Shown: one piece after another, positions 8,314-16,602 of the stretch
Layout: each line of letters begins with the position of its first letter
Position numbering within the stretch: the stretch's first letter is position 1
Assembly: GCF_001646665.1 (NCBI RefSeq)
Contig: NZ_LWBU01000363.1
Span: 62,001 to 126,000, forward strand
Source: Streptomyces noursei
Lineage (GTDB): Bacteria; Actinomycetota; Actinomycetes; Streptomycetales; Streptomycetaceae
Length of the DNA: 64,000 nt
Direction of reading: 5' to 3'
Translations under genes and position numbers: made by a program
Notes under the pieces: model-generated
The model's input: the letters and a program-made list of their open reading frames with translations, nothing else
Database searches by the model: none
Told to the model about the DNA's origin: nothing

Positions 8314-10400
8314 CGGACACGGTGGGCGGCACGCCCCCCGGGCCCCCGGCCGACGGGGCGGGCGGGGCGACGGGCGGCGCGGCGGACGGCCGGGCGGTGG
8401 GCCGGGCGGACGGCCGCGGGGGCGGGGCTGCGGCGGGCGGCTCCGGCGGCGGGCGGGCGCCCGGCGCGGACGGGGCGACGGACACCGGCGGGGCGCGGGG
8501 AGCCGGCGCGGACGGGGCGACGGACACCGGCGGGGCGCAGGGGCCCAGCGGGGCGCAGGGGCCCAGCGGGGTGCGGGGAGCCGGCGGGGCGCAAGGGGCC
8601 CGCGGGGCGGACGCGTTCGACCGGGACGACCTGCCCGTGGCGCCGGGCGCCACAGGGCGGCTGCTGCGGTCGCTGCTGCTGCCGCGGCGGGGGCGGGTCG
8701 CGCTCGCCGCCCTGTTGGTGCTGCTCCAGCAGGCCGCCGTGCAGGCCGGGCCGCTGCTCGTCGCGTACGCCATCGACCGGGCGGTGCCCGCCCTCCGGGG
8801 CGGGGACAGGGGGCCGCTGCTCGCGGTGGCGGCGGGGTACCTGCTGTGCGCGGTGGGCGCCGGCCTCTTCCAGGCCGCGTTCGTCCGCGCCTCCGCCCGG
8901 GTCAACCAGGACGTCCTGCTGGACCTGCGCGGGCGGATCTTCCGGCACGCCCAGGCACTGAGCGTCGACTTCCACGAGCGGTACACCTCGGGCCGGCTGA
9001 TCTCGCGCTCCACCACGGACGTCGAGTCGCTGCGCGAGCTGCTCGGCGAAGGGCTCCAGGAGCTGATCGGGGTCTTCCTCTCCTTCGCCTTCATCTCGGT
9101 GCTGCTGCTCTGGCTGGACCTGGGCATCGGCGCGGTCGCGGTGGCCTCGTTCGTACCGCTGTACCTGCTCGTACGGGCCTACCGGCGGCGCGCGGCCGTC
9201 GCGTTCAGCGCGCGGTCGACGGCCATCGCCGCCGTCATCGTGAAGTTCGCGGAGACGATGAACGGCATCCGCCCGGTGCGGGCCTTCCGGCGTGAGCGGA
9301 CCAACGACGCGGACTTCCGCACGCTCAACCACCGCCACGAGCGCCGCAACGGCGACGCGATCCTGGAGATGGCCCGGTACGTCGTCGGCTCCCGGCTGGT
9401 CGCCAACACGGCGGTGGCCGCGATGGTGCTGTGGGGCGCCTACCGGGTCGCCTCCGGGACGCTCGCGCTCGGGGTGCTGGCGGCGGCCGTGCTGTACATG
9501 CGCCGGCTGTACGACCCGATCGACCGGCTGGCGATGTTCCTCAACTCCTACCAGTCGGCGGCCGCCTCGCTGGAGAAGATCGCCGGGCTGCTGGCGCAGG
9601 TCCCGACCGTCCCCGAGCCCGCCGCCCCCCGCCCCCTGCCGGCGCCCCGCTCCGGGACGCCCGGCCGGGAGGTCGTGTTCGAGGACGTCCGCTTCGGGTA
9701 CCGCACGGGCGGCGAGGTGCTGCCGCGCTTCGGGCTGACCATCCCGGCGGGGCAGACCGTCGCGGTGGTCGGTTCGACGGGTGCGGGCAAGTCGACCCTC
9801 GCCAAGCTGCTCGCCCGCTTCTACGACCCCTCCGGCGGCCGGGTGCTGCTCGACGGCGTCGACCTCCGGGACCTGGCGGTGACGGAGTTGCGGCGCGGGG
9901 TGGTGATGGTGACGCAGGAGGCGTTCCTGTTCTCGGGGACGGTCGCGGAGAACATCGCCATCGGGCGGCCGGACGCCACCCGGGAGGAGATCGAGCAGGC
10001 CGCGAAGGCCATCGGCGCCCACGACTTCATCGCCGGCCTCCCGGACGGCTACGACACCGACGTACGCAAACGGGGCGGCCGGATCTCGGCCGGTCAGCGC
10101 CAACTGGTCGCCTTCGCCCGGGCCCTGCTGGCCGACCCGGCGGTGCTGATCCTCGACGAGGCGACCAGCTCCCTGGACGTCCCCGGCGAGCGGGCCGTGC
10201 AGCGCGCCATGGACACGGTCCTGGAGGGCCGCACGGCCGTGGTGATCGCGCACCGGCTGTCCACGGTCGAGATCGCGGACCGGGTGCTGGTGATGGAGGG
10301 CGGCCGGATCGTGGAGGACGGCCCGCCGGCCGAACTGATCCGCGGCGAGGGCCGCTTCGCGGGGCTCCACCGGGCGTGGCGGGAGAGCCTGGTGGGGTGA
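8310..10400 (+). CDS. ABC exporter half-transporter, subunit B (catalytic site), with Gly-rich N-terminal extension
   Basis: 696 aa. Residues 1-105 are an unusual Gly/Ala/Asp-rich low-complexity extension with collagen-like G-x-x runs. A six-span ABC_membrane domain (about 115-400) and an NBD follow. Walker A GSTGAGKST and Walker B LILDEATSSLD (catalytic Glu present) are intact, while the signature is RISAGQRQ rather than LSGGQ. Paired with subunit A, the competent site would use this Walker A/B with A's LSGGQ. The ATG at 8310 overlaps A's stop. A start inside the low-complexity run is possible, but no better ribosome site is apparent. Confidence 0.9.
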   Translation: MTDTVGGTPPGPPADGAGGATGGAADGRAVGRADGRGGGAAAGGSGGGRAPGADGATDTGGARGAGADGATDTGGAQGPSGAQGPSGVRGAGGAQGARGADAFDRDDLPVAPGATGRLLRSLLLPRRGRVALAALLVLLQQAAVQAGPLLVAYAIDRAVPALRGGDRGPLLAVAAGYLLCAVGAGLFQAAFVRASARVNQDVLLDLRGRIFRHAQALSVDFHERYTSGRLISRSTTDVESLRELLGEGLQELIGVFLSFAFISVLLLWLDLGIGAVAVASFVPLYLLVRAYRRRAAVAFSARSTAIAAVIVKFAETMNGIRPVRAFRRERTNDADFRTLNHRHERRNGDAILEMARYVVGSRLVANTAVAAMVLWGAYRVASGTLALGVLAAAVLYMRRLYDPIDRLAMFLNSYQSAAASLEKIAGLLAQVPTVPEPAAPRPLPAPRSGTPGREVVFEDVRFGYRTGGEVLPRFGLTIPAGQTVAVVGSTGAGKSTLAKLLARFYDPSGGRVLLDGVDLRDLAVTELRRGVVMVTQEAFLFSGTVAENIAIGRPDATREEIEQAAKAIGAHDFIAGLPDGYDTDVRKRGGRISAGQRQLVAFARALLADPAVLILDEATSSLDVPGERAVQRAMDTVLEGRTAVVIAHRLSTVEIADRVLVMEGGRIVEDGPPAELIRGEGRFAGLHRAWRESLVG
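8461..8566 (+). repeat. Direct repeats coding the Gly-rich extension of the ABC exporter
   Basis: A 36-bp unit is repeated exactly at 8461-8496 and 8503-8538 (period 42 bp, encoding GADGATDTGGA). An 18-bp tandem unit follows at 8531-8548 and 8549-8566 (encoding GAQGPS twice). All units keep the frame, so expansion or contraction would change only the length of the N-terminal extension. Confidence 0.85.
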
Positions 10401-10502
10401 GGTGCCCCGCGCGGTGGCGCACGCCGTGGCCACCCCTCGGAATATGCATGCGCATCAAGGTTGTTGACGCCGGTGACCTCGACGACGACCTCCGGAGCTG
10501 AC

Positions 10503-11111
10503 ATGACCACCGATACGGCCCCCGCCACCGACCGCTCCTTCCTGTTCGTCCTCGGCAGTTCCCGGGCCGACGGCAACACCGAGCTGCTCGCCCGGACCGC
10601 GGCCGCTCAGCTGCCCGCCGGGACCCCGCAGCGGTGGGTGGACCTGAACACCCTGCCCCTGCCGGACTTCCAGGACGGACGGCACGAGACCGACGACTGG
10701 CCGGTCGGCGAGGCCGAGGAGGAGCTGCGGCGGGCCACCCTGGAGGCCACCGACATCGTGCTGGCCACGCCGCTGTACTGGTACACCGTCTCCGCGCAGA
10801 CCAAGCGGTACCTCGACTACTGGTCCGGCTGGCTGACCGCGCCCGGTTCGGACTTCAAGCGGCGGATGGCGGGCCGGACGCTGTGGGGCGTGACGGTCAT
10901 GGCGGACGACGACGAGTCCGTCGCCGACGGGCTGGTCACCACCCTCAACAACTCGGCGGCCTACCTGCGGATGCGGTTCGGCGGGGTGCTCCTCGGCAGC
11001 GGCTCGCGGCCGGGCCAGGTACGCGACGACGAGCGGGCGATGATCCGCGCCAAGACCTTCTTCCAGGGCGAGACCCCGCTCGCCCTGTTCCCGTCCGAGC
11101 GGGACGCGTAG
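10503..11111 (+). CDS. Flavodoxin-fold NAD(P)H-dependent FMN oxidoreductase
   Basis: 202 aa. It has the FMN-phosphate loop of the NADPH-dependent FMN reductase/WrbA-like superfamily (LGSSRADGNTELLAR, residues about 18-32), followed by TPLYWYTVSAQTKRYLD, typical of NAD(P)H oxidoreductases acting on quinones or flavins. Cytosolic. ATG at 10503 follows GGAG at 10494. The upstream in-frame codons lack such a site. It is bounded by the exporter genes (102 bp upstream) and a strong terminator at 11132, so it is probably its own unit. Physiological substrate unknown. It could in principle supply reduced flavin to the HpaB-like enzyme at 21.4 kb, which has no reductase of its own, but no linkage supports this. 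Confidence 0.85.
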   Translation: MTTDTAPATDRSFLFVLGSSRADGNTELLARTAAAQLPAGTPQRWVDLNTLPLPDFQDGRHETDDWPVGEAEEELRRATLEATDIVLATPLYWYTVSAQTKRYLDYWSGWLTAPGSDFKRRMAGRTLWGVTVMADDDESVADGLVTTLNNSAAYLRMRFGGVLLGSGSRPGQVRDDERAMIRAKTFFQGETPLALFPSERDA

Positions 11112-11131
11112 CACCCGGGCCCAGGGGGTGC

Positions 11132-11164
11132 CCGGCCACCGGCCCGAGGGGGGCCGGTGGCCGG
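11132..11164 (+). terminator. Strong GC hairpin after the FMN oxidoreductase
   Basis: A perfect 14-bp stem (11132-11145 with 11151-11164) and a 5-nt loop, starting 20 bp after the stop codon. There is no U-tract, as is usual in streptomycetes. Confidence 0.8.
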
Positions 11165-11545
11165 AAGCGTGCACGGCCGCGGGAGGCTCGTGCAGGATGG
11201 CGCGGCACACGCCCTCAACACGCCGTTCACCGTCGCAAGCCGCCCGCCCGGCCCCGTTCGGCCCGTGATTGCGGGCCGGGCGGGGCGTCGCGCCGCCACG
11301 TGGTACGCACCGGCGAAACGTCCGCTTAACGAACACGGCTTTTCGGGCAACGGACGAGTTCCGGCCAATCTGTTGACGCGCTCCTGACAGAGCACCATCA
11401 CCGGCGCCACTCTTACCCCGTTCTCCGCACCACTTGTTCGACACGGGTTCCGATGTTCGACACGCCCGTGTTCCGTGCTTGTTCAGGCTGCTCCGCCCGG
11501 CCGGCCCACCCAGCCGCCGGTACCCCCCTCGCAAAAGGAGTCTGC
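11165..11545 (+). promoter_or_regulatory. Long leader/promoter region of the secreted metalloprotease
   Basis: About 380 bp without a convincing gene. It is visibly less GC-biased than its neighbours around 11320-11400. The only ordered elements I see are a TTGACG hexamer at 11373-11378, a possible -35 box without a good -10 match, and a direct repeat of ten bases (GTTCGACACG) at 11436-11445 and 11455-11464, 19 bp apart. A clear ribosome site AAAAGGAG lies at 11533-11540 before the GTG. Regulation of the protease by a dimeric activator at the repeat is possible but is only inference. Confidence 0.35.
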
Positions 11546-13573
11546 GTGAGATCCACGCCCAGCCGTCGCGCCACCGCGACCGGCGCCCTGATCGCCGCCG
11601 CCGCCATGCTCGCCGTGGGAGTGCAGACCGGCGCCGCAACCGCCGCCGACGCCCCCGCGGCCCCCAAGGCCCAGGCGGCCGGCAAGGCCGACCCCGGCTC
11701 CCTGCCCGCCGACCTCTCCCCCGCCCAGCGCACCGCGCTGATACGCGCCGCCGACGCCGCCAAGGCCGAGACGGCCAAGGAGCTCGGCCTCGGCGCCCAG
11801 GAGAAGCTCGCCGTCCGCGACGTCGTCCAGGACCGCGACGGCACCACCCACACCCGCTACGAGCGCACCTACGCCGGACTTCCGGTCCTCGGCGGCGACC
11901 TGGTCGTCACCGAGACCAAGGCAGGGCGCACCGAGGCGGTCAGCAAGGCCTCGCGGGCGGCGCTCAAGGGCGTGGACACCACCGCGGACGTCGCCCCGGC
12001 CGCCGCCGAGAAGCAGGCCGTCGGCGCCGCCCGGGCCGAGGGCTCCAAGGCCACCGCCTCCGAGCGCGCCCCGCGCAAGGTGGTCTGGCTCGCGCAGGGC
12101 AAGCCGGTCCTGGCGTACGAGACGGTCGTCGGCGGCCTCCAGCACGACGGCACCCCGAACGAGCTGCACGTCGTCACGGACGCCACCACGGGCGCCAAGC
12201 TCTACGAGTGGCAGGCCGTCCACAACGGCACCGGCAACACCCAGTACAGCGGCCAGGTGACGCTGGGCACCGCGCCCTCGTACACCCTGACCGACACCGG
12301 CCGCGGCAACCACAAGACGTACAACCTCAACCGCGGCACCTCCGGCACCGGGACGCTGTTCTCCGGGGCGGACGACGTCTGGGGCGACGGCACGCCGCAG
12401 AACCTGGAGACGGCCGGCGCCGACGCCCACTACGGCGCCGCGCTCACCTGGGACTACTACAAGAACGTCCACGGCCGCTCCGGCATCAAGGGCGACGGCG
12501 TCGGCGCGTACTCCCGCGTCCACTACGGCAACGCGTACGTCAACGCCTTCTGGACCGACAGCTGCTTCTGCATGACGTACGGCGACGGCGCGGGCAACAC
12601 CAAGCCGCTCACGTCCATCGACGTCGCCGCGCACGAGATGACGCACGGCATCACCTCCGCCACCGCCAAGCTGGTCTACAGCGGCGAGTCGGGCGGCCTG
12701 AACGAGGCGACCTCCGACATCTTCGCCGCGGCCGTCGAGTTCCACGCCAACAACGCCCAGGACAAGGGCGACTACCTGGTCGGCGAGAAGATCGACATCC
12801 GGGGCAACGGCACCCCGCTGCGCTACATGGACAAGCCGAGCAAGGACGGCTCGTCGAAGGACGCCTGGTACTCCGGCATCGGCGGCATCGACGTCCACTA
12901 CTCCTCGGGCCCGGCGAACCACTGGTTCTACCTGCTCTCCGAGGGCAGCGGCGCCAAGACCGTCAACGGGGTCAACTACGACTCGCCGACCTCCGACGGC
13001 CTGCCCGTCACCGGCATCGGCCGGGACAAGGCCGCGCTGATCTGGTACAAGGCGCTCACCACCAAGTTCACCTCGACGACCAACTACGCCGCCGCCCGCA
13101 CCGGGACGGTCGCGGTCGCCACGGAGCTGTACGGCGCCGGCAGCGCCGAGGTGAAGGCCGTCGAGCACGCGTGGGCCGGCGTCAACGTCGGGTCCCGCCC
13201 CGGTGGCGGCGACCCCGGCACCGGCAAGGTCTTCGAGAACACGGCCGACGTCGCCATCCCGGACAACGGTGCCGCCGTCACCTCCGCCGTCAACGTCACC
13301 GGCATCGCCGGCAACGCCCCTGCCACGCTCAAGGTCGACGTGGACATCGTCCACACCTGGCGCGGTGACCTGGTCGTCGACCTCGTCGCCCCGGACGGCT
13401 CGGTCTACAACCTCAAGCCGTTCAGCTCCTCCGACTCGGCCGACAACGTGAAGGCCACCTACACGGTCAACGCCTCCAGCGAGGTCGCCAACGGCAGCTG
13501 GAAGCTCCGCGTCCAGGACAAGGCCGCGCAGGACACCGGCTACATCAACGGCTTCAAGCTGACCTTCCCGTAA
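11546..13573 (+). CDS. Secreted neutral zinc metalloprotease (M4) with P domain
   Basis: 675 aa. GTG at 11546 follows AAAAGGAG, giving a Sec signal peptide (basic N-region, hydrophobic core, Ala-rich cleavage area near residue 35). A thermolysin-type propeptide follows (FTP/PepSY-like, to about residue 225), then the peptidase domain with zinc ligands H363 and H367 in HEMTH and E387 in GLNEATSD; the 20-residue spacing matches thermolysin. A DVHYSSGPANHW segment carries the other catalytic His. The C-terminal about 120 residues (VFENTADVAIPDNG... to FKLTFP) form a proprotein-convertase P domain. Extracellular protein degradation. I recall a homologue at this place in Streptomyces chromosomes. 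Confidence 0.95.
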   Translation: MRSTPSRRATATGALIAAAAMLAVGVQTGAATAADAPAAPKAQAAGKADPGSLPADLSPAQRTALIRAADAAKAETAKELGLGAQEKLAVRDVVQDRDGTTHTRYERTYAGLPVLGGDLVVTETKAGRTEAVSKASRAALKGVDTTADVAPAAAEKQAVGAARAEGSKATASERAPRKVVWLAQGKPVLAYETVVGGLQHDGTPNELHVVTDATTGAKLYEWQAVHNGTGNTQYSGQVTLGTAPSYTLTDTGRGNHKTYNLNRGTSGTGTLFSGADDVWGDGTPQNLETAGADAHYGAALTWDYYKNVHGRSGIKGDGVGAYSRVHYGNAYVNAFWTDSCFCMTYGDGAGNTKPLTSIDVAAHEMTHGITSATAKLVYSGESGGLNEATSDIFAAAVEFHANNAQDKGDYLVGEKIDIRGNGTPLRYMDKPSKDGSSKDAWYSGIGGIDVHYSSGPANHWFYLLSEGSGAKTVNGVNYDSPTSDGLPVTGIGRDKAALIWYKALTTKFTSTTNYAAARTGTVAVATELYGAGSAEVKAVEHAWAGVNVGSRPGGGDPGTGKVFENTADVAIPDNGAAVTSAVNVTGIAGNAPATLKVDVDIVHTWRGDLVVDLVAPDGSVYNLKPFSSSDSADNVKATYTVNASSEVANGSWKLRVQDKAAQDTGYINGFKLTFP

Positions 13574-13616
13574 CCCCGGAACCCCGGAAGGCCGGTGAAC
13601 GGCTGACGCACGACCG

Positions 13617-13643
13617 CCCGGCGGCACCCCGAGTGCCGCCGGG
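13617..13643 (+). terminator. Terminator hairpin of the metalloprotease gene
   Basis: A perfect 11-bp stem (13617-13627 with 13633-13643) around a 5-nt loop, 43 bp after the stop codon. Confidence 0.75.
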
Positions 13644-13800
13644 CACTCGTGCGTGCGGCGGCGGTGCCGGCCCGGCCGGGGCGGCCTCCCCCGGTCCGTC
13701 TCCTCCTCGCGGCGGAGCCCGGCCTCCGCCGGACGGCCGGGGCGCAACCGGTTCGGCGGACGATGCCCGGCACCCGCCCGGTGGGGCAGGCTGAGCGGCG

Positions 13801-13844
13801 CCCGGCGCGCCGCCCCCCACGAGGGGAGGGGGCGACGCGCCGGG
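13801..13844 (-). terminator. Terminator hairpin of glgP
   Basis: Arms 13801-13809 and 13836-13844 pair perfectly. After a 2-nt internal bulge they continue as a GC stem (13812-13817 with 13828-13833). It lies 6 bp beyond the leftward glgP stop. Confidence 0.7.
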
Positions 13845-13850
13845 AAGCCG

Positions 13851-16478
13851 TCAGCGCATCAGGACGCCCGCGCCCTCACCGGTCGCCTCCGTGGGCACCG
13901 CGACCAGACCGAGGTCGGCACCCGCCGCCAGCAGGCGGTGCGTCGGCAGTATCCGGACCGTGTAGCCGAACGGGCCCGTCCGGTCGAGGGTGAGGGGGCC
14001 CTCGTAGACCCAGCGGCCCTGCTGGTCCGGTCCGCCGGCCGGCTTCAGGGGCACCGTCTGGGCGTCCCGCAGCCGGTCGTCGGTGTCGACGCGGCCCGCG
14101 ACCGCCTGGACCTCGACGTCCTCCGGCTGGAGGTCACCGAGGGCGACCCGCACCCGCAGCGCCAGGGTGGAGCCCAGCTCGGCGACGCCGTTGGCCTCGT
14201 CCACCTCGACGTGGTCGACCGCCACGCGCGGCCACGCGGCGCGCACGCGGGCCTTCCACACGGCGAGCTCCCGGGCCGCGTCGGTGGTCAGCGACCGGTG
14301 GGCGAGGGCGGCCGGGGCGTACAGCCGCTCCACGTACTCCCGCACCATCCGACCCGCCAGCACCTTGGGGCCCAGGTTGGCGAGCGTGCGGCGGACCATC
14401 TCGATCCACCGCTCGGGCAGCCCGCCCGCGCCCCGGTCGTAGAAGCGGGGCGCGACGCGCTTCTCGATCAGCTCGTACAGCGCGTTGGCCTCCAGGTCGT
14501 CGCGCCGGTCCTCGTCCATGGTCGGGCCGTCGGCGGTCGGGATGGCCCAGCCGAAGTCCGGCTCGTACCACTCGTCCCACCAGCCGTCCAGGACGGACAG
14601 GTTGAGGCAGCCGTTCAGGGCGGCCTTCATCCCGGACGTGCCGCACGCCTCCAGCGGCCGCAGCGGGTTGTTGAGCCACACGTCGCAGCCCGGGTACAGC
14701 TTCTGCGCCATGCCCATGCCGTAGTCGGGCAGGAAGACGATCCGGTGGCGGACGCGCGGGTCGTCGGCGAACCGCACCAGCTCCCGCACCAGCCGCTTGC
14801 CGCCGTCGTCCGCCGGGTGGGCCTTGCCCGCCACGACGATCTGCACCGGCCGCTCGGGGTGCAGCAGCATCTCCATCAGCCGGTCGCGGTCCCGCAGCAT
14901 CAGCGTCAGACGCTTGTACGACGGGACCCGGCGGGCGAAGCCGATGGTGAGGATGTCGGGGTCCAGGACGTTGTCGATCCAGCCCAGCTCGGCCGAGCCC
15001 GCGCCGCGCTGCCGCCAGGAGGCGCGCAGCCGGGTCCGTACCTCCGTCACCAGCTGTTCGCGCAGCTCGCGGCGGAGGTCCCAGATCTCGGAGTCGGCGA
15101 TCTCGCCGGCGGCGTCCCACCGCTGGGAGCCGCCGACGCTCAGCGCTTCCTCGGCGCGCTGGGTGCCGATCCGGCGGGCGCCGAGCCGGAACACCTCGGG
15201 CGCCACCCAGGTGGGGGCGTGGACGCCGTTGGTGATGGAGGTGATCGGCACCTCGTCGGCGTCGAACCCGGGCCACAGGCCGGCGAACATCCCCCGGCTG
15301 ACCGCGCCGTGGAGGGTGGACACGCCGTTGGCCCGCTGGGCGAGGCGCAGGCCCATGACGGCCATGTTGAAGAGGTTCGGCTCGCCGCCGGGGTAGGTCT
15401 CCATGCCCAGCTGGAGGACGCGCTCGACGTCGACGCCGGGCAGCTCCGCGCCGTCGCCGAAGTGGCGGGCGACGAGCTCGCGGTCGAACCGGTCGATGCC
15501 GGCCGGGACGGGGGTGTGGGTGGTGAAGACCGTGCCCGCCCGGACGGCCTCCAGGGCGGCGTCGAACTCGACGCCCTCCTCGCTCAGTTCCCGGATGCGC
15601 TCCAGGCCGAGGAAACCGGCGTGCCCCTCGTTGGTGTGGAACACCTCGGGCGCGGCGTGGCCGGTGAGCTCGCAGTACGCGCGTACCGCCCGGACACCTC
15701 CTATCCCCAGGAGCATCTCCTGCAGCAGCCGGTGCTCGCTGCCGCCGCCGTAGAGCCGGTCGGTGACGTCCCGCTCGGACGGGCCGTTCTCCTCGACGTC
15801 CGAGTCGAGCATCAGCAGCGGTACGCGGCCGACCTGCGCCACCCAGATGTGGGCGTGCAGGCAGCGGCCGGCCGGCAGGGCGAGGGAGACCCGCACGGGG
15901 GTGCCGTCCGTCCGGCGCAGCAGGCTGACGGGCATCTCGTTGGGGTCGAGCAGGGGGTAGTGCTCCTGCTGCCAGCCGTCCCGGGAGAGCGACTGCCGGA
16001 AGTAGCCGTGGCGGTAGAGCAGGCCGACGCCGATGAGCGGGACGCCGAGGTCGGAGGCGGCCTTGAGGTGGTCGCCCGCGAGGATGCCGAGGCCGCCGGA
16101 GTACTGCGGCAGGGCGGCGGTGACGCCGAACTCGGGCGAGAAGTAGGCGACGGCGGCGGGCAGGTCGCCGTCGGGCAGCGAGTGGTTCTGGTACCAGCGG
16201 TTGCCGCGCAGGTAGTCGTCGAGGTCGTCGGCGGCGGCGGAGAGGCGGCGCAGGAAGCGCCGGTCGCGGGCGAGCTCGGCGAGCCGGGTGCCGGACACGG
16301 AGCCCAGCAGCCGGACGGGATCGCAGCCGGCCGCCCGCCACCCCTCGGGGTCGACGGCCTGGAACAGGTCACGGGTCTCGGCGTGCCAGGACCAGCGCAG
16401 GTTGCGCGCGAGGTCGCTGAGCGGCCGCAGCGGTTCGGGGAGGACGGGGCGCACGGTGAATCGACGGATTGCCTTCAC
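13851..16478 (-). CDS. glgP: Alpha-glucan (glycogen) phosphorylase, GT35
   Basis: 875 aa. It releases glucose-1-phosphate from alpha-1,4-glucan ends; cytoplasmic, PLP-dependent. The catalytic segment RPLEACGTSGMKAALNG holds the pyridoxal-phosphate lysine (K618). The N-terminal stretch (RRFTVRPVLPEPLRPLSDLARNL) is the DUF3417-type start found in actinobacterial/archaeal-like phosphorylases, which are longer at the N-terminus than the classical short form. GTG at 16478 is preceded by AAGGTGG; longer versions have no such site. In streptomycetes I recall glgP directly divergent from glgE. Here 8.7 kb of other genes separate them. Confidence 0.95.
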   Translation of the reverse strand: MKAIRRFTVRPVLPEPLRPLSDLARNLRWSWHAETRDLFQAVDPEGWRAAGCDPVRLLGSVSGTRLAELARDRRFLRRLSAAADDLDDYLRGNRWYQNHSLPDGDLPAAVAYFSPEFGVTAALPQYSGGLGILAGDHLKAASDLGVPLIGVGLLYRHGYFRQSLSRDGWQQEHYPLLDPNEMPVSLLRRTDGTPVRVSLALPAGRCLHAHIWVAQVGRVPLLMLDSDVEENGPSERDVTDRLYGGGSEHRLLQEMLLGIGGVRAVRAYCELTGHAAPEVFHTNEGHAGFLGLERIRELSEEGVEFDAALEAVRAGTVFTTHTPVPAGIDRFDRELVARHFGDGAELPGVDVERVLQLGMETYPGGEPNLFNMAVMGLRLAQRANGVSTLHGAVSRGMFAGLWPGFDADEVPITSITNGVHAPTWVAPEVFRLGARRIGTQRAEEALSVGGSQRWDAAGEIADSEIWDLRRELREQLVTEVRTRLRASWRQRGAGSAELGWIDNVLDPDILTIGFARRVPSYKRLTLMLRDRDRLMEMLLHPERPVQIVVAGKAHPADDGGKRLVRELVRFADDPRVRHRIVFLPDYGMGMAQKLYPGCDVWLNNPLRPLEACGTSGMKAALNGCLNLSVLDGWWDEWYEPDFGWAIPTADGPTMDEDRRDDLEANALYELIEKRVAPRFYDRGAGGLPERWIEMVRRTLANLGPKVLAGRMVREYVERLYAPAALAHRSLTTDAARELAVWKARVRAAWPRVAVDHVEVDEANGVAELGSTLALRVRVALGDLQPEDVEVQAVAGRVDTDDRLRDAQTVPLKPAGGPDQQGRWVYEGPLTLDRTGPFGYTVRILPTHRLLAAGADLGLVAVPTEATGEGAGVLMR

Positions 16479-16511
16479 GTGTTCCACCTTCGCAGGGCAG
16501 GTACGTATCGG

Positions 16512-16539
16512 GGCGGACGCACCACGGTGTGCGCCCGCC
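16512..16539 (-). terminator. Hairpin after the FAD monooxygenase operon
   Basis: Arms 16512-16522 and 16529-16539 pair with one mismatch around a 6-nt loop. It lies 64 bp after the leftward stop at 16603 and within the glgP upstream region, so it may end the island operon or be part of the glgP leader. Confidence 0.45.
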
Positions 16540-16602
16540 TTCACCCTCCGACGTTATCGGCAGGCCGCCCTCCGCAACCACGGCGCACTCGGGGGAGCGC
16601 GT

